A DNA stretch of 64,000 nt from Chryseobacterium sp. 3008163 (GCF_003669035.1 NZ_CP033070.1:4030001-4094000), one strand, 5' to 3'. Shown: positions 17,912-27,300, numbered from the stretch's first letter. Notes: generated from the sequence alone by a model not told the origin. Numbers and translations: made by a program.

Positions 17912-18355
17912 TCACTTTTTCTTCTCCGATTTCACCGTCTGTCTCGCCAACAACTTCCAATCCTTTTTAACCTTCGTCCAAACCAATAAAATATCCAAAG
18001 TTACATCACCTGGTTCCTTCCCCAAATCAGCAGTCGTCGCATAAAAATGATGACGGACAATTGCTGTATTTCCGACGATCTGTATGTTTTGCTTGGTAAT
18101 ATCAATCGTCAAAAAATCAGATTTTTTGCTGACCAATTTTTCAACAAATTCCTTCGCATCATCGATATGACCTCCCGAATGTCCGTAAGTCAATTCCGGA
18201 AAAATCAAAGATTCCAACGCAGATTTTTCACCACTAATCATCGCTAATCTTAGTTTTTCTGCTGCATCTGTCACAGCTTGGGTATCAATTTTTTTCTGTC
18301 CGAAAACAGTTATGGCCACCAAAAAACTCATGGCAAAAATTATTTTTTTAATCAT
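17912..18355 (-). CDS. SnoaL-like / DUF4440 nuclear-transport-factor-2-fold protein, exported
   Basis: The product has a signal peptide ending near TVFGQ and about 125 residues with the NTF2-like pattern: a helix AAEKLRLAMISGEKSALESL, then LTYGHSGGHIDDAKEF and alternating strands with AIVRHHFYATT and LLVWTKVKKDWKLLARQ. Such domains are found in small periplasmic enzymes and binding proteins; the substrate here is unknown. The ATG at 18355 was chosen because it begins MIKKIIF, a normal signal peptide. The frame is open further upstream to 18412 but adds an unlikely leader. Confidence 0.75.
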   Translation of the reverse strand: MIKKIIFAMSFLVAITVFGQKKIDTQAVTDAAEKLRLAMISGEKSALESLIFPELTYGHSGGHIDDAKEFVEKLVSKKSDFLTIDITKQNIQIVGNTAIVRHHFYATTADLGKEPGDVTLDILLVWTKVKKDWKLLARQTVKSEKKK

Positions 18356-18405
18356 AATTATTAAACTATTTTTTTTAAATAAAAGGGAGTTGGTGTGTAA
18401 GTTTA

Positions 18406-18563
18406 AACGCAAAGATTTAACTAAAAGACCTATTATTTAAGTAGCAAAGTATGGCGACAAAGTCGCTGATGAAGCTCTGATACATTCGCTTAGTCAGAAT
18501 CAATTTATTGATTCCAACCCTTTGCTCCTTAAATATTGAAAGTGAAAAATAAAGCTTTGCGTT
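18406..18563. repeat. Inverted repeat AACGCAAAG ... CTTTGCGTT around 158 bases
   Basis: AACGCAAAG (18406-18414) and its exact complement CTTTGCGTT (18555-18563) bracket non-coding sequence between the NTF2-like gene and the GntR regulator. The right arm extends into CTTTGCGTTAAAAAA, also present at 14418-14432. This may be a small mobile or structural repeat. No gene is evident inside. Confidence 0.4.
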
Positions 18564-18593
18564 AAAAAAAAATCTTCATCAAAACTTTAAAAA

Positions 18594-19640
18594 CTATAAA
18601 GATTCCCTTTGAATAAATTTAAAAACATTATTCACCTGCTCCTTCTTATTTTTCAAAATCATATACGCAGCAGATTCTCCCATCGCCTTAAAATCAGTCG
18701 TGATCACGGTAATTCCTAGTAATTCCTTTAAAGGCGTTTCGTTGTAGGAAATAATTCCGATGTCTTCACCTAATTTCAGATTTTTCTGACGGATCTGTTT
18801 TACTAAATTCACCAAATCACGTTCACGAATCGTGATGAAAATATCTTTATCCTGTAATTCCATATCGGGATAAATTTCATCAAGAATTTCATAATCCAAT
18901 TTAAAATCCCGGCAAAACTGCTCAAAACCGCGCACAATACGGAAAGGGTATGGGTGAATCGATTTATCAGGATAAACCAAAATGATCTTTTCGTACTTTT
19001 TAATTTTATCTAAACCTTCCTTCAAGGCATCGTAAATATCATGCTCAAAATCCTGAAAAATAGAGCCATAATCTCCTGAAATATTAGGTTTTGTATTGTC
19101 TAAAAGCAACAATTTATTCTTTGGGATCTGTTCGATAATATCTAAAACTTCCTGTGTTGAACTCGTATGTTTCGACTGTTCATCACGGAAGTGAGGCATT
19201 ACGACATAATAATCAAATCCACCAAGATTTTTCTTCAGCGCATTGATGAAAAGCGTTTCGTCGCAGTGATAGATATACATCTCCACATTGCCTTTGGTAC
19301 CGATTGCATTGACAAAATAATTATAAATCATCATTTTATACGTACTCGGCTTGTTGATCAGAAAGAAAATGTTGATGATGTCGTTCTTGTTGATTCTGGA
19401 AATGTAATAACCTTTTCCTTTTACAGATTCAATGATCTGCCTTTTGCGAAGCTCTTTGTAAGCCTTTTCCACGGTATCCCGGGAGAGAAAACAAGATTCG
19501 CTGAGCTCATTGATAGACGGAATTTTTTCTCCGATTTTTATTTGCCCTCCATCAATTCCGTTCAGAATAGAATCTACAATCTGTTTGTATTTCGGAACTC
19601 TGGAGTTTTCATTGATGTTGATTTCTAATGTGTCTGACAT
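18594..19640 (-). CDS. GntR-family regulator with periplasmic-binding-protein-like sensor domain; candidate rhamnose regulator
   Basis: Residues 1-85 are a GntR winged helix-turn-helix (VPKYKQIVDSILNGI, GEKIPSINELSESCFLSRDTVEKAYKEL, KGKGYYI). Residues 90-348 resemble the LacI-type sugar-sensing fold, with GEDIGIISYNETPLKELL and ITVITTDFKAMGESAA near the end. This hybrid layout is common among sugar regulators of Bacteroidota. Its place just after the rhamnose genes makes L-rhamnose or a derivative a plausible effector. It could control the shared 15-bp motif sites, but neither binding nor ligand can be read from sequence. Confidence 0.85.
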   Translation of the reverse strand: MSDTLEININENSRVPKYKQIVDSILNGIDGGQIKIGEKIPSINELSESCFLSRDTVEKAYKELRKRQIIESVKGKGYYISRINKNDIINIFFLINKPSTYKMMIYNYFVNAIGTKGNVEMYIYHCDETLFINALKKNLGGFDYYVVMPHFRDEQSKHTSSTQEVLDIIEQIPKNKLLLLDNTKPNISGDYGSIFQDFEHDIYDALKEGLDKIKKYEKIILVYPDKSIHPYPFRIVRGFEQFCRDFKLDYEILDEIYPDMELQDKDIFITIRERDLVNLVKQIRQKNLKLGEDIGIISYNETPLKELLGITVITTDFKAMGESAAYMILKNKKEQVNNVFKFIQRESL

Positions 19641-19992
19641 GATCTTTACTGTGTAAGTATAAATTTCAATCCTGAAACTAATACGTGAAATCTTTAGTAC
19701 TGAGAAATCACAAGATACAAAAATTTAAAATAAGTGATATTCATCATGTTTAAAATTTTTATTGATTTTAATTTATTGATTTAAAGATTGTTATTATATA
19801 AGCGAAAGAAATTTTAATATTTTCATTTTCCCCATTTTTAGTGTCACCGAAAGAATTAATAATCATTTAATCTAGGAAATCAACCTGCCTTGGTAGATTT
19901 TTTAATATCATTCAGTTTCTTCGTGTAGTTCAGAGATATGATATTTTTGAGTGAAATAAGTTTAAGTTTCAACAAACTTAGAGGAATAAATT

Positions 19993-20025
19993 TTTGGTGT
20001 TGTAGCGAGCGAATTAATATATTTG
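19993..20025 (+). promoter_or_regulatory. Bacteroidota-type promoter for the abortive-infection-like gene
   Basis: TTTG (19993-19996) and TATATTTG (20018-20025), separated by 21 bases, match the flavobacterial -33/-7 consensus. Transcription would start a few bases before the ATG at 20039. The rest of the 398-base gap from 19641 is AT-rich; I see no gene in it. Confidence 0.6.
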
Positions 20026-20038
20026 AGAAAAACTACAC

Positions 20039-20950
20039 ATGAAAAACAGAAATTGGGTGTTTTGGTTTATTGGAATAGGATCACTAATTTTTATGGGAGT
20101 TGTTCTCTACGAGAATTATACTTATGCAACAGCATTGGATAAAGATCATCAAGGCTTATTTGGAGATATGTTTGGCGCTTCTAATGCTTTGTTCACAGGA
20201 TTATCATTTACCGGTGTTATTATAGCTATTCTTTTGCAACGTCAAGAATTAAAGTTACAGAGAAATGAGTTAGAATTGACTAGGGAGGAAATGAAACTTA
20301 CTCGAAACGAGTTTGAGACACAAAATGAAACTCTGATAAAGCAGCAGTTTGAAAATACTTTTTTCCAAATGATTTCTATGTATCGGGACAATACGGAGAA
20401 AGTCTCCGGTACAATTGACGGAAAAGCAACGGAGGGTAAAGATTTATTTTACAAATTTCACAAGCATTTAATTATCCGCTTTCAAACTTTTATGAAAGAT
20501 AGATTTAATTCAATTGAAGAAAATAAACTTTTAGAAGGAGACTTTTATACAAATATTAAAAAAGAAAATACTAAATTTACTATCGCTGAACTAACTAAAA
20601 TTTACTATCTAAGAAGCAAAGTCGTCGAAGATGAATTAATTAAATATTTTTCTACAATCACAATAATATTAAAACTTGTGGATGATTCCAATATAAAAGA
20701 TAAGTTTTTCTATATTTCAATTTTAAAATCACATTTCACAAAATATGAAACAGCAATAATATTTTATCAAACATTATCACAAGATCCATACTCTACATTT
20801 AGAAAATTAATTGATAAGTATAGGATTGTTGATGATTTAGATGTTAAATTAATTATTAATACTAATCATTTTGTGAATTACAAACAGAAACAATTTATGA
20901 ATGATTTTAATAGACAGAGCGATCAATTCCTTTCCGCATCCAACTCCTAA
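20039..20950 (+). CDS. Putative phage abortive-infection membrane protein (putAbiC family-like)
   Basis: The 303-residue protein has two N-terminal membrane spans (about residues 8-26 and 50-68) separated by a loop with GLFGDMFGASNALFTGL. A charged coiled-coil-like stretch QRQELKLQRNELELTREEM follows, then KQQFENTFFQMISMY. This combination is characteristic of the putative phage abortive-infection family. The remaining 200 residues are helical and lysine-rich with no known catalytic motif. A strong promoter lies directly upstream, so it appears to be a single-gene unit. Defence is inferred from family membership only. It sits between the regulator and the reverse-strand glycosidase cluster and has no relation to them. 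Confidence 0.75.
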   Translation: MKNRNWVFWFIGIGSLIFMGVVLYENYTYATALDKDHQGLFGDMFGASNALFTGLSFTGVIIAILLQRQELKLQRNELELTREEMKLTRNEFETQNETLIKQQFENTFFQMISMYRDNTEKVSGTIDGKATEGKDLFYKFHKHLIIRFQTFMKDRFNSIEENKLLEGDFYTNIKKENTKFTIAELTKIYYLRSKVVEDELIKYFSTITIILKLVDDSNIKDKFFYISILKSHFTKYETAIIFYQTLSQDPYSTFRKLIDKYRIVDDLDVKLIINTNHFVNYKQKQFMNDFNRQSDQFLSASNS

Positions 20951-21054
20951 TTTGAATTCCAATCCATATAGAAGTTTTGTGTAGTATCCCCTAGGTGACA
21001 AATGATTTTTTTTTCACCCTCACTTAAATGCTCCATCTCTCCATTCCTCCGACC

Positions 21055-21090
21055 AAAAAAAGCCTGCCCCTTTCGGAACAGACTTTAAAA
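21055..21090 (-). terminator. Rho-independent terminator for the reverse-strand glycosidase gene
   Basis: Read on the reverse strand, AAGTCTGTTCC and GGGGCAGGCTT form a stem with a GAAA loop, followed by seven Ts. It lies just after the stop of the 21.1-kb gene. Confidence 0.8.
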
Positions 21091-21112
21091 AACTATATGA
21101 ATGTGAAATTTT

Positions 21113-23248
21113 TTAAGGCATCTTTTTGAAGCCTTCTGCTTTTATTTTCCAGGTTCCGTCTTTCGGGAAACCAGGGAATTGTCCGGTTGAAGTATCCCAA
21201 CCTTCCAGCATCATCGCAACGGTCGTCAAAACGCCGCCATTTCCGGGAAGATAAATTCTAAGTCGTTTGTCCTGGAAATTATGTCCGTTTTTAAGGTAGG
21301 TATTAGTTTGAATATTCATAAACAAAGCATCCAAAGCTTTATTTGGAAGACCCAATCTTGCGGCGTTCATCGCAGTCATTGGAAAATCCCAGCCCCAGGT
21401 GTGTTCCCAGTTCCATCTTTCCCAAACGATATCAAGCGTGTTTTTCATTATTTTTTTGTCCAATTTAGGAGATTCCGGAACCATTCCCAATGCGCCTAAA
21501 ACGGCAGGGTGGTCGGTCATCCATTTTGGAAACGTAAATGAATCTTTTGCCGATTCTGTCGATAAATAAACGCTATCCTGAACCGGAAGCGGAGCCAATT
21601 TATTAATGACATCATCCCATTTTTTATCTCTCGGTTGCCCTAATCTTTCTTTCCATTCTTGAGCGATTTTCAGCGACCAATCCCAATATGCTACTTCATA
21701 AGTCGGGTTGTAAGTATCTTTCGCAGGGAAAACTTCCTGTGCAGGAATGACCCCTTTACCTAAATTATAACGGTTTTTTTCGTTATCATAAGTCGCAAAA
21801 TCAGCCATAAAATCAGCCGTCGCAAAAATTAAATCTTTATATTTTTCAAGAACTTTTTTATCCTTGCTGTTGCGGTACAAAAGTTCGGTCATATAAATGA
21901 TGTGTGGTTGTTCCCAAATCAAAAATGCAGCAACAGAAGACGGACTTTCGTTCCCATCATTATCTGACATTTTAATCCAGCGAACACCTTTGTAACCTTG
22001 TCTTTCTGCTAATTTTTTAGCTTTATCAAAAGACCTGAAATAATAATCGAGTTGCTTTTCTAAAATTTCCGGTCTCCCCCACAAAGCAAAGTGAACGCCG
22101 TGCCACCAATGCATTTCCGTGTGCGATTTCCCGTACCAGCTGTTGAATGTCAATCCTGTTTCCTGAGGCGGATTGTTGCCACCACACTGAACTTTCGTTA
22201 AATATTCTGACAGCACAACTCTTCTTTCAAGCTCATTGGCTCTCGGGTCTGTACTTCCTTCAAAATCAACGGCAGCACCGCTTTCCCAGAAGTTTTTCCA
22301 GCCAGAAGTACTTTCTTTTTCAGCATCAGCGAATAAAGTTCTGTTAGATTTCGGACTTTTTGCCGAAAACTCAACACTTAACTCAACGGTCTTATTTTTC
22401 GAAGAAGGTTCGTAAACAAAATAATGATTTCCTGCCTCACGAAGTTTTCCTTCTGTAAAATTAAACTGCGTATAATAATCCGTACTTTGCAATTTATGCT
22501 GAATCAAACCTTGCGTCGATTGTGACGAAACGATTTTCGTAGAATGGTCATTTTCATTTCCGTAAAAAGCTGCATCATCTAAGAATTGTCCGGTTGGAGA
22601 AGGGTAGTGTGCAAAGACTTTCAATCTGTTTTTAGAAATCAAATCAGATTCAATTTTCACTCCAATTTTATCTGAATTTTGAAAAGAAGCCGTCCAGACT
22701 TTTATCGGCGTTCCTTCTAAAGAAAATTCGCTCGTAATAATTCCTTTCCACAAATCAATTTTCTGATTAATGTTGGTCAAATCTGAAATTTTTGCTTTCT
22801 GTCCGTCTTTTTTAGTCAGTTCAATACCGATATTTCCCAACTGCAAACGGTGTTGGTTCACACGGAAATATTCCACAGCCCCTTTATTTCTTTCCGGTTC
22901 TTTGATTTGAACAGAGTATAAAGCTTTTCGCCCGTCGTTATTGAAATCGTAAGGTTTTAAAGTTTCCTCAAATTTATAATTCTCTTTATTCGGAAAACTG
23001 TTCCAGCCCCACTCAGACTGCGTTCCGAGAGAAACACCATTTTTATAATATTCAGGAAACGACTGCATTCCGGTAATGTCAACCGTGTAGGCAAACTTTC
23101 CGTTTCCAACCGTAAAAGTGGAAAGCGTATCTGCTTTAGTGTTGACAATATTATGTCGCTGAACGACCATTTTCCGGTCGATTTTCTGGGCATTCATTGA
23201 AGAAAATCCCATCAGGAAAATCCCAAGATATATTGTAATTTTTTTCAT
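21113..23248 (-). CDS. Secreted (alpha/alpha)6-barrel glycosidase-like protein of unknown specificity
   Basis: The 711-residue product has a signal peptide ending near SSMNAQ. A beta-rich N-terminal part leads into a six-hairpin-type helical barrel. Conserved-looking acidic and aromatic sites are WYGKSHTEMHWWHGVHFALWGR, WIKMSDNDGNESPSS and WNWEHTWGWDFPM, consistent with clan GH-L-like enzymes (GH65/GH95 fold). I cannot assign a CAZy family or substrate. The ATG at 23248 begins MKKITIY and gives a clean signal; the frame extends to 23281. It is the last gene of a reverse-strand run with DUF4450 and GH28, suggesting a role in trimming pectin side chains. Confidence 0.7.
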   Translation of the reverse strand: MKKITIYLGIFLMGFSSMNAQKIDRKMVVQRHNIVNTKADTLSTFTVGNGKFAYTVDITGMQSFPEYYKNGVSLGTQSEWGWNSFPNKENYKFEETLKPYDFNNDGRKALYSVQIKEPERNKGAVEYFRVNQHRLQLGNIGIELTKKDGQKAKISDLTNINQKIDLWKGIITSEFSLEGTPIKVWTASFQNSDKIGVKIESDLISKNRLKVFAHYPSPTGQFLDDAAFYGNENDHSTKIVSSQSTQGLIQHKLQSTDYYTQFNFTEGKLREAGNHYFVYEPSSKNKTVELSVEFSAKSPKSNRTLFADAEKESTSGWKNFWESGAAVDFEGSTDPRANELERRVVLSEYLTKVQCGGNNPPQETGLTFNSWYGKSHTEMHWWHGVHFALWGRPEILEKQLDYYFRSFDKAKKLAERQGYKGVRWIKMSDNDGNESPSSVAAFLIWEQPHIIYMTELLYRNSKDKKVLEKYKDLIFATADFMADFATYDNEKNRYNLGKGVIPAQEVFPAKDTYNPTYEVAYWDWSLKIAQEWKERLGQPRDKKWDDVINKLAPLPVQDSVYLSTESAKDSFTFPKWMTDHPAVLGALGMVPESPKLDKKIMKNTLDIVWERWNWEHTWGWDFPMTAMNAARLGLPNKALDALFMNIQTNTYLKNGHNFQDKRLRIYLPGNGGVLTTVAMMLEGWDTSTGQFPGFPKDGTWKIKAEGFKKMP

Positions 23249-23490
23249 TTTTCTTTTATTTCGGTAAATAAATTTGTTCAATGTTATATTTTATTTTAGG
23301 TAGCTATTGACTACGTCGAATGTCAATTTATTTTTTTTATGGCAGACATTTCCGCCTTCCTCTCTCAATCTTTTGTTCGTCGTTCCTCCTCACAAAAGGA
23401 TTTCCGTTCAAGTCGGGCTGCAATATCATTCGTATCAGAATAAAACTTTATTATTTATAATCTGAATTTAATTGTTGTTTTCGAATAGTT

Positions 23491-23626
23491 ATCAATAGGA
23501 ATGGGCTTTAGCCCATTTTATTAATGGTTAATAATCATTGGCTTTAGCCAAAATATAAACTAAGTTTTGGCTAAAGCCAATGAATAATTATTTTTTCAGA
23601 ACGGGCTAAAGCCCGTCCCTATTGAT
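23491..23626. repeat. 136-bp nested palindromic element with four GGCTTTAGCC-type hairpins
   Basis: The outer arms ATCAATAGGAATGGGCTTT and AAAGCCCGTCCCTATTGAT are inverted complements with few mismatches. Each contains its own small palindrome (GGGCTTTAGCCC or GGGCTAAAGCCC). The inner arms CATTGGCTTTAGCCAAAA and TTTTGGCTAAAGCCAATG are also mutual complements. The whole unit can fold into one long cruciform or several hairpins. It begins 8 bases after the DUF4450 stop and lies upstream of the next gene, like REP/BIME-type or MITE-like elements. The rest of the 385-base gap (23249-23490) shows nothing clear. Confidence 0.75.
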
Positions 23627-23633
23627 TTTAGAT

Positions 23634-26600
23634 TTATTTCAAAACCGTCGCACTCATCATTCCAATCACCACATCATTACTAACGGCGGTTAGTTTTATC
23701 GATTTTAATTCTTTACTCGCATCAATCGGCAAATCCAGAATTGTGGCAGAACCACCATCCACCTGACGGTCTGTAAATCCTTTGATACTCGAATATTTGC
23801 TTAAAGTTCCGCCTTTGTACAAGTCTCCCGTTTTCAGTTTCACGCGATACGGAATTTTATCATCCGGAATTTCAAATGCAAAATTGTCATCAAACAAGTC
23901 CTGCTCAATCGGCCACCAGTTCGTCGGATTTTTTAGCTCCAGTTCGGTAGTCGAACCATCAGCATACTGAACCGTAATTTTTCCATTCACAATCTGCGAT
24001 TGCATCGGATTAGTAGTTCCAGCCATCAGAAAATAGATTTTCTTTCCTTTCCCAGAAACCGAAATTTCGAGAGAGTCTGAATAGTTATCCCACTGACTTA
24101 CAAACGCAATATTTTTATCGGTTTTATCAATTAAAAAAGGAATTCCAAGAAACTCAACTTTGCCGTTTTTTCTTTTGCTCATCAATCCGCTGTCATCGAT
24201 TTGAGCAGTGATTAAAGGATAGCACCAATTTCCGATTCCCTGCCACGGAAGCTGTAAAGTCGGAACTTCCAGTCTCGGTGATAGGTATTTCTGATTGAAA
24301 ATATCGGTTACTTTTTCGTTGTACTTTGAAGCCAATGAAATGTTGTTAAACTGTCCCTGATTCTCAATGTTCCAGTCTGTGATTTCTATATTTTGTTTAA
24401 TTCCATTATAATCAAGCACAATAGAATTGGTTCCTTTGCTTAAAACATTAGGCGGAATTTCAATCGTCGTATTTTGATTTTTTTGAATCGAAAAAGTTTT
24501 GTTCAAACCATTAACAGTTAATTTTCCATTAATTGCATTGGAAGATTTTGATAGAATCTGCAGTTTTTTGTTCACCCATTTTGTTTCTAAAGGAAAGCGG
24601 ATATCAATATTCACAGGTTGCCACCAAGTTGTTCCGTTTTGTTCGACCTGAACGAAGAAAGTTCCTTTTCTTTCTTCATTGATTAATTGAAATCCGTAGT
24701 TAACCACCCCGTCTTCTCCCTTCGGTCGCTTTTCCACCAGTGCCTCATTATTTATTGATTTTCTTTTTTGTTTCGGCGAATCTCGTTCCTCGATTTCCAG
24801 AGGAGGGGAATTTTTAATGAGTCCTTGCGGGTCGTAAATATCTTTGATTTTCTTTTTTGAATCGAAATTTAACTGAAGACTTTCCGATATATAATTGACG
24901 TAATCAGTTTGTTCATTTTTCAGTTCTTCTCCGGAATAATTGATTTCAATCTTAAAATCTTTTCCGTTCGGTGTTTCAAACTCAACAAATGGTTGCAAAA
25001 TCGAATTAGGTTTAATTTTCCAATCCACTTTTTTACCATTCACTTTTACCGATTTGATGTTGGAATAATTTACAGGAATCTGCATTTCCAATGACACCAA
25101 ATTTTGATAGTATGATTTAAATAAATATTCGGTCTTTTTCGAAGTTCTCGTAAACTGATAATCCCAATCCGTAAGCTTCAGTTCAGCAGAATTCCAGTCT
25201 TTTGGGAAACCAGGTTTGATGCTGATTTTATTTTCCAATAAATTTGGATATACCCCGAAAAGTCCTTCCGTCAAAGTTCTTGAGGCTACACCAATCGGGT
25301 CGGCAAAATCTCTATACAATTCTCCACGAAATGCATCATAATGAGAAAGCTGTTCAAAATTCCCCGGACTGATGCCGTAATACATCGATTCTACAAGATT
25401 TCCTTTCCAAAGTTGATAAGCATCCTCACTTCTTCCGGCTTGCCAATACGCCAAAGCGGTCTGTAGATTTTCCGCCAAAGCGACATTATTTATCGACCAA
25501 TCGTAAGGTTGCCAGTTGGTGGTTGATAATGTATAATAATCTTTATTGTGTGCACCTTTCACCGTCACTGGAATTTTAGGTGTTTGATTATTAATATATT
25601 GTAAGTTCTGATAATCCTCAAATTCATTGAGAATAAACGCATCGGAAACGTGATAAATCGACCATATTCCGGGTTTGTCGTGAACAATTTGATTGCCCAA
25701 AGCATCTTTGTATTCAGCAAAATAACCTTTGTCTTTAATCCAAAGCTGGTTTTTCATTGCTTTTAAAATCGCATCAGCTTCCTGTTCGTAAGGTTGAGGA
25801 TTTTCGCCAATGATTTTCGCAAGCTTCGCCATTTCACGATTGGCTCTGTAATTATAAGCCGAAGTATGCGTCACTTTTCCACCTGAATATTGAAGCGCAT
25901 CACTTGCCCAAATCGCAGCATACGCATCATACAAATCACCACGCTTGAAATTCCGTTTTTCCCAATCCATATGACGAACCATTGTCGGCCACATTTTTTT
26001 CAGAAATTCTTTGTCACCAGTATAATTGAAATGCGAAAACATTTGGTCAAAAAACACCAGATTCATATCGTAATGATGCGGTTTTGTGTTGTCATTCGGA
26101 TTTCTGGAAATATATCCGCTTGAAAAAACAGAAGTTCCCATTTTCTCTTCGTGACGCGCAAGATGACGTATAGTATCCATTTCCACGGGTGCAAAATCGG
26201 GTTTTAAAACCTGCGAATTGGCGTAGCTTTCAAAATATTCTTTTGCTCTGTCGTGCCAGTTCAACGCATCGGCTGTATAAGCTCCACGCCACGCATTCAG
26301 TCGCATTCTCCATGCCACGGCACCGTGAAGGAATGTCGGGCTTTCCCAAATTCCATCTGCAGCAACGGCTAAATTCGCTCCGAAATTATCTAAATCTGCA
26401 TCCGGAGTTTTAAGTTGAATTCTATTTGTTAGTGCTAAACGGGATTTTTCAGCTTCATTAAAAGTATTTTTTAAATCTTCGTCTGAAAAGTTTTTTTCTG
26501 ATTTTCCTTTCGCAACCTGAATGTAAATCGGATTCTTTTGTGAAGAATACGAGGCATAAACAATCGGAGACTTGTCAGTTTTATTTTGGGTAAACTCAGT

Positions 26601-27299
26601 CAGTTTTTCTAAAGTCTGCGCATCGGTTTGCTGTAATGAATTGATATTTGAAAAACTTCCACTAACGGTTTGAGTTTCTTTTTTCTTATTTAAATAATTA
26701 AGTTGGAATTGATTTTTATTTAATTGAAACTGATTGTTCAAACAATATTCAGGCAACAAGTAAAATCCGGATTCGGGGTCTGCACCGATGTCGCCGTTTC
26801 TGCTGAAAGTCGTTCCGCTCGCACCGCCGTAAACCGCATAGATTTTTGTTGAGGAATCTACATTGACAGTTTCCATTTTTAAAACCAAACCTTCTTCTTT
26901 AGCTTGTGCCAAAACTGTCAGTTTTAAAGTTCCGGTTCCAAGAATTGGGTCTTTGATTTCATACAGCATTGAACCCGGACGGTAACGCGTTTCAATTTTT
27001 TCAGCCTGAATTAATTTTTTAATTGAATTTCCTTTCTGAATGACAAACTGAAGATTCCCGCCCATTCCCGGAAGATACAATGCGAATTCCGGCAAATCTC
27101 CCGCTTCAACTCTGGAAGCACGGTTGTCTCCATACAATGCACGGTTGAATCTGTACTTTCCGTTGACCAATAAAAAATCGCCTTTATCTTCTTTGTAATG
27201 TAGCTCACGCTCGTTATTCTGCCAATGTTTCGACTGGGAATATGAAAGTGAGAATGCCGATAAAACGAGAAGTCCGGCGAAAATGGTTTTTCTTCGCAT
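23634..27299 (-). CDS. DUF4450-containing secreted glycosidase-like protein
   Basis: The 1221-residue protein has a signal peptide ending near LSYSQ and the N-terminal signature FLLVNGKYRFNRALYG followed by RVEAGDLPEFALYLPGMGG, typical of DUF4450. The middle (about 300-720) looks like a helical barrel with AVAWRMRLNAWRGAYTADAL, RHEEKMGTSVFSSGYISR and WASDALQYSGG. The C-terminal 450 residues are beta-rich. The activity is not known to me. It starts 1 base after the GH28 stop codon, so translation is probably coupled. This strongly suggests a pectin-related job. Confidence 0.8.
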   Translation of the reverse strand: MRRKTIFAGLLVLSAFSLSYSQSKHWQNNERELHYKEDKGDFLLVNGKYRFNRALYGDNRASRVEAGDLPEFALYLPGMGGNLQFVIQKGNSIKKLIQAEKIETRYRPGSMLYEIKDPILGTGTLKLTVLAQAKEEGLVLKMETVNVDSSTKIYAVYGGASGTTFSRNGDIGADPESGFYLLPEYCLNNQFQLNKNQFQLNYLNKKKETQTVSGSFSNINSLQQTDAQTLEKLTEFTQNKTDKSPIVYASYSSQKNPIYIQVAKGKSEKNFSDEDLKNTFNEAEKSRLALTNRIQLKTPDADLDNFGANLAVAADGIWESPTFLHGAVAWRMRLNAWRGAYTADALNWHDRAKEYFESYANSQVLKPDFAPVEMDTIRHLARHEEKMGTSVFSSGYISRNPNDNTKPHHYDMNLVFFDQMFSHFNYTGDKEFLKKMWPTMVRHMDWEKRNFKRGDLYDAYAAIWASDALQYSGGKVTHTSAYNYRANREMAKLAKIIGENPQPYEQEADAILKAMKNQLWIKDKGYFAEYKDALGNQIVHDKPGIWSIYHVSDAFILNEFEDYQNLQYINNQTPKIPVTVKGAHNKDYYTLSTTNWQPYDWSINNVALAENLQTALAYWQAGRSEDAYQLWKGNLVESMYYGISPGNFEQLSHYDAFRGELYRDFADPIGVASRTLTEGLFGVYPNLLENKISIKPGFPKDWNSAELKLTDWDYQFTRTSKKTEYLFKSYYQNLVSLEMQIPVNYSNIKSVKVNGKKVDWKIKPNSILQPFVEFETPNGKDFKIEINYSGEELKNEQTDYVNYISESLQLNFDSKKKIKDIYDPQGLIKNSPPLEIEERDSPKQKRKSINNEALVEKRPKGEDGVVNYGFQLINEERKGTFFVQVEQNGTTWWQPVNIDIRFPLETKWVNKKLQILSKSSNAINGKLTVNGLNKTFSIQKNQNTTIEIPPNVLSKGTNSIVLDYNGIKQNIEITDWNIENQGQFNNISLASKYNEKVTDIFNQKYLSPRLEVPTLQLPWQGIGNWCYPLITAQIDDSGLMSKRKNGKVEFLGIPFLIDKTDKNIAFVSQWDNYSDSLEISVSGKGKKIYFLMAGTTNPMQSQIVNGKITVQYADGSTTELELKNPTNWWPIEQDLFDDNFAFEIPDDKIPYRVKLKTGDLYKGGTLSKYSSIKGFTDRQVDGGSATILDLPIDASKELKSIKLTAVSNDVVIGMMSATVLK

Positions 27300-27300
27300 T

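Noticed and set aside
19167..19628. A 153-residue open frame opposite the GntR regulator
   Set aside because: It is fully antisense to a clear regulator gene and shows no family pattern of its own.
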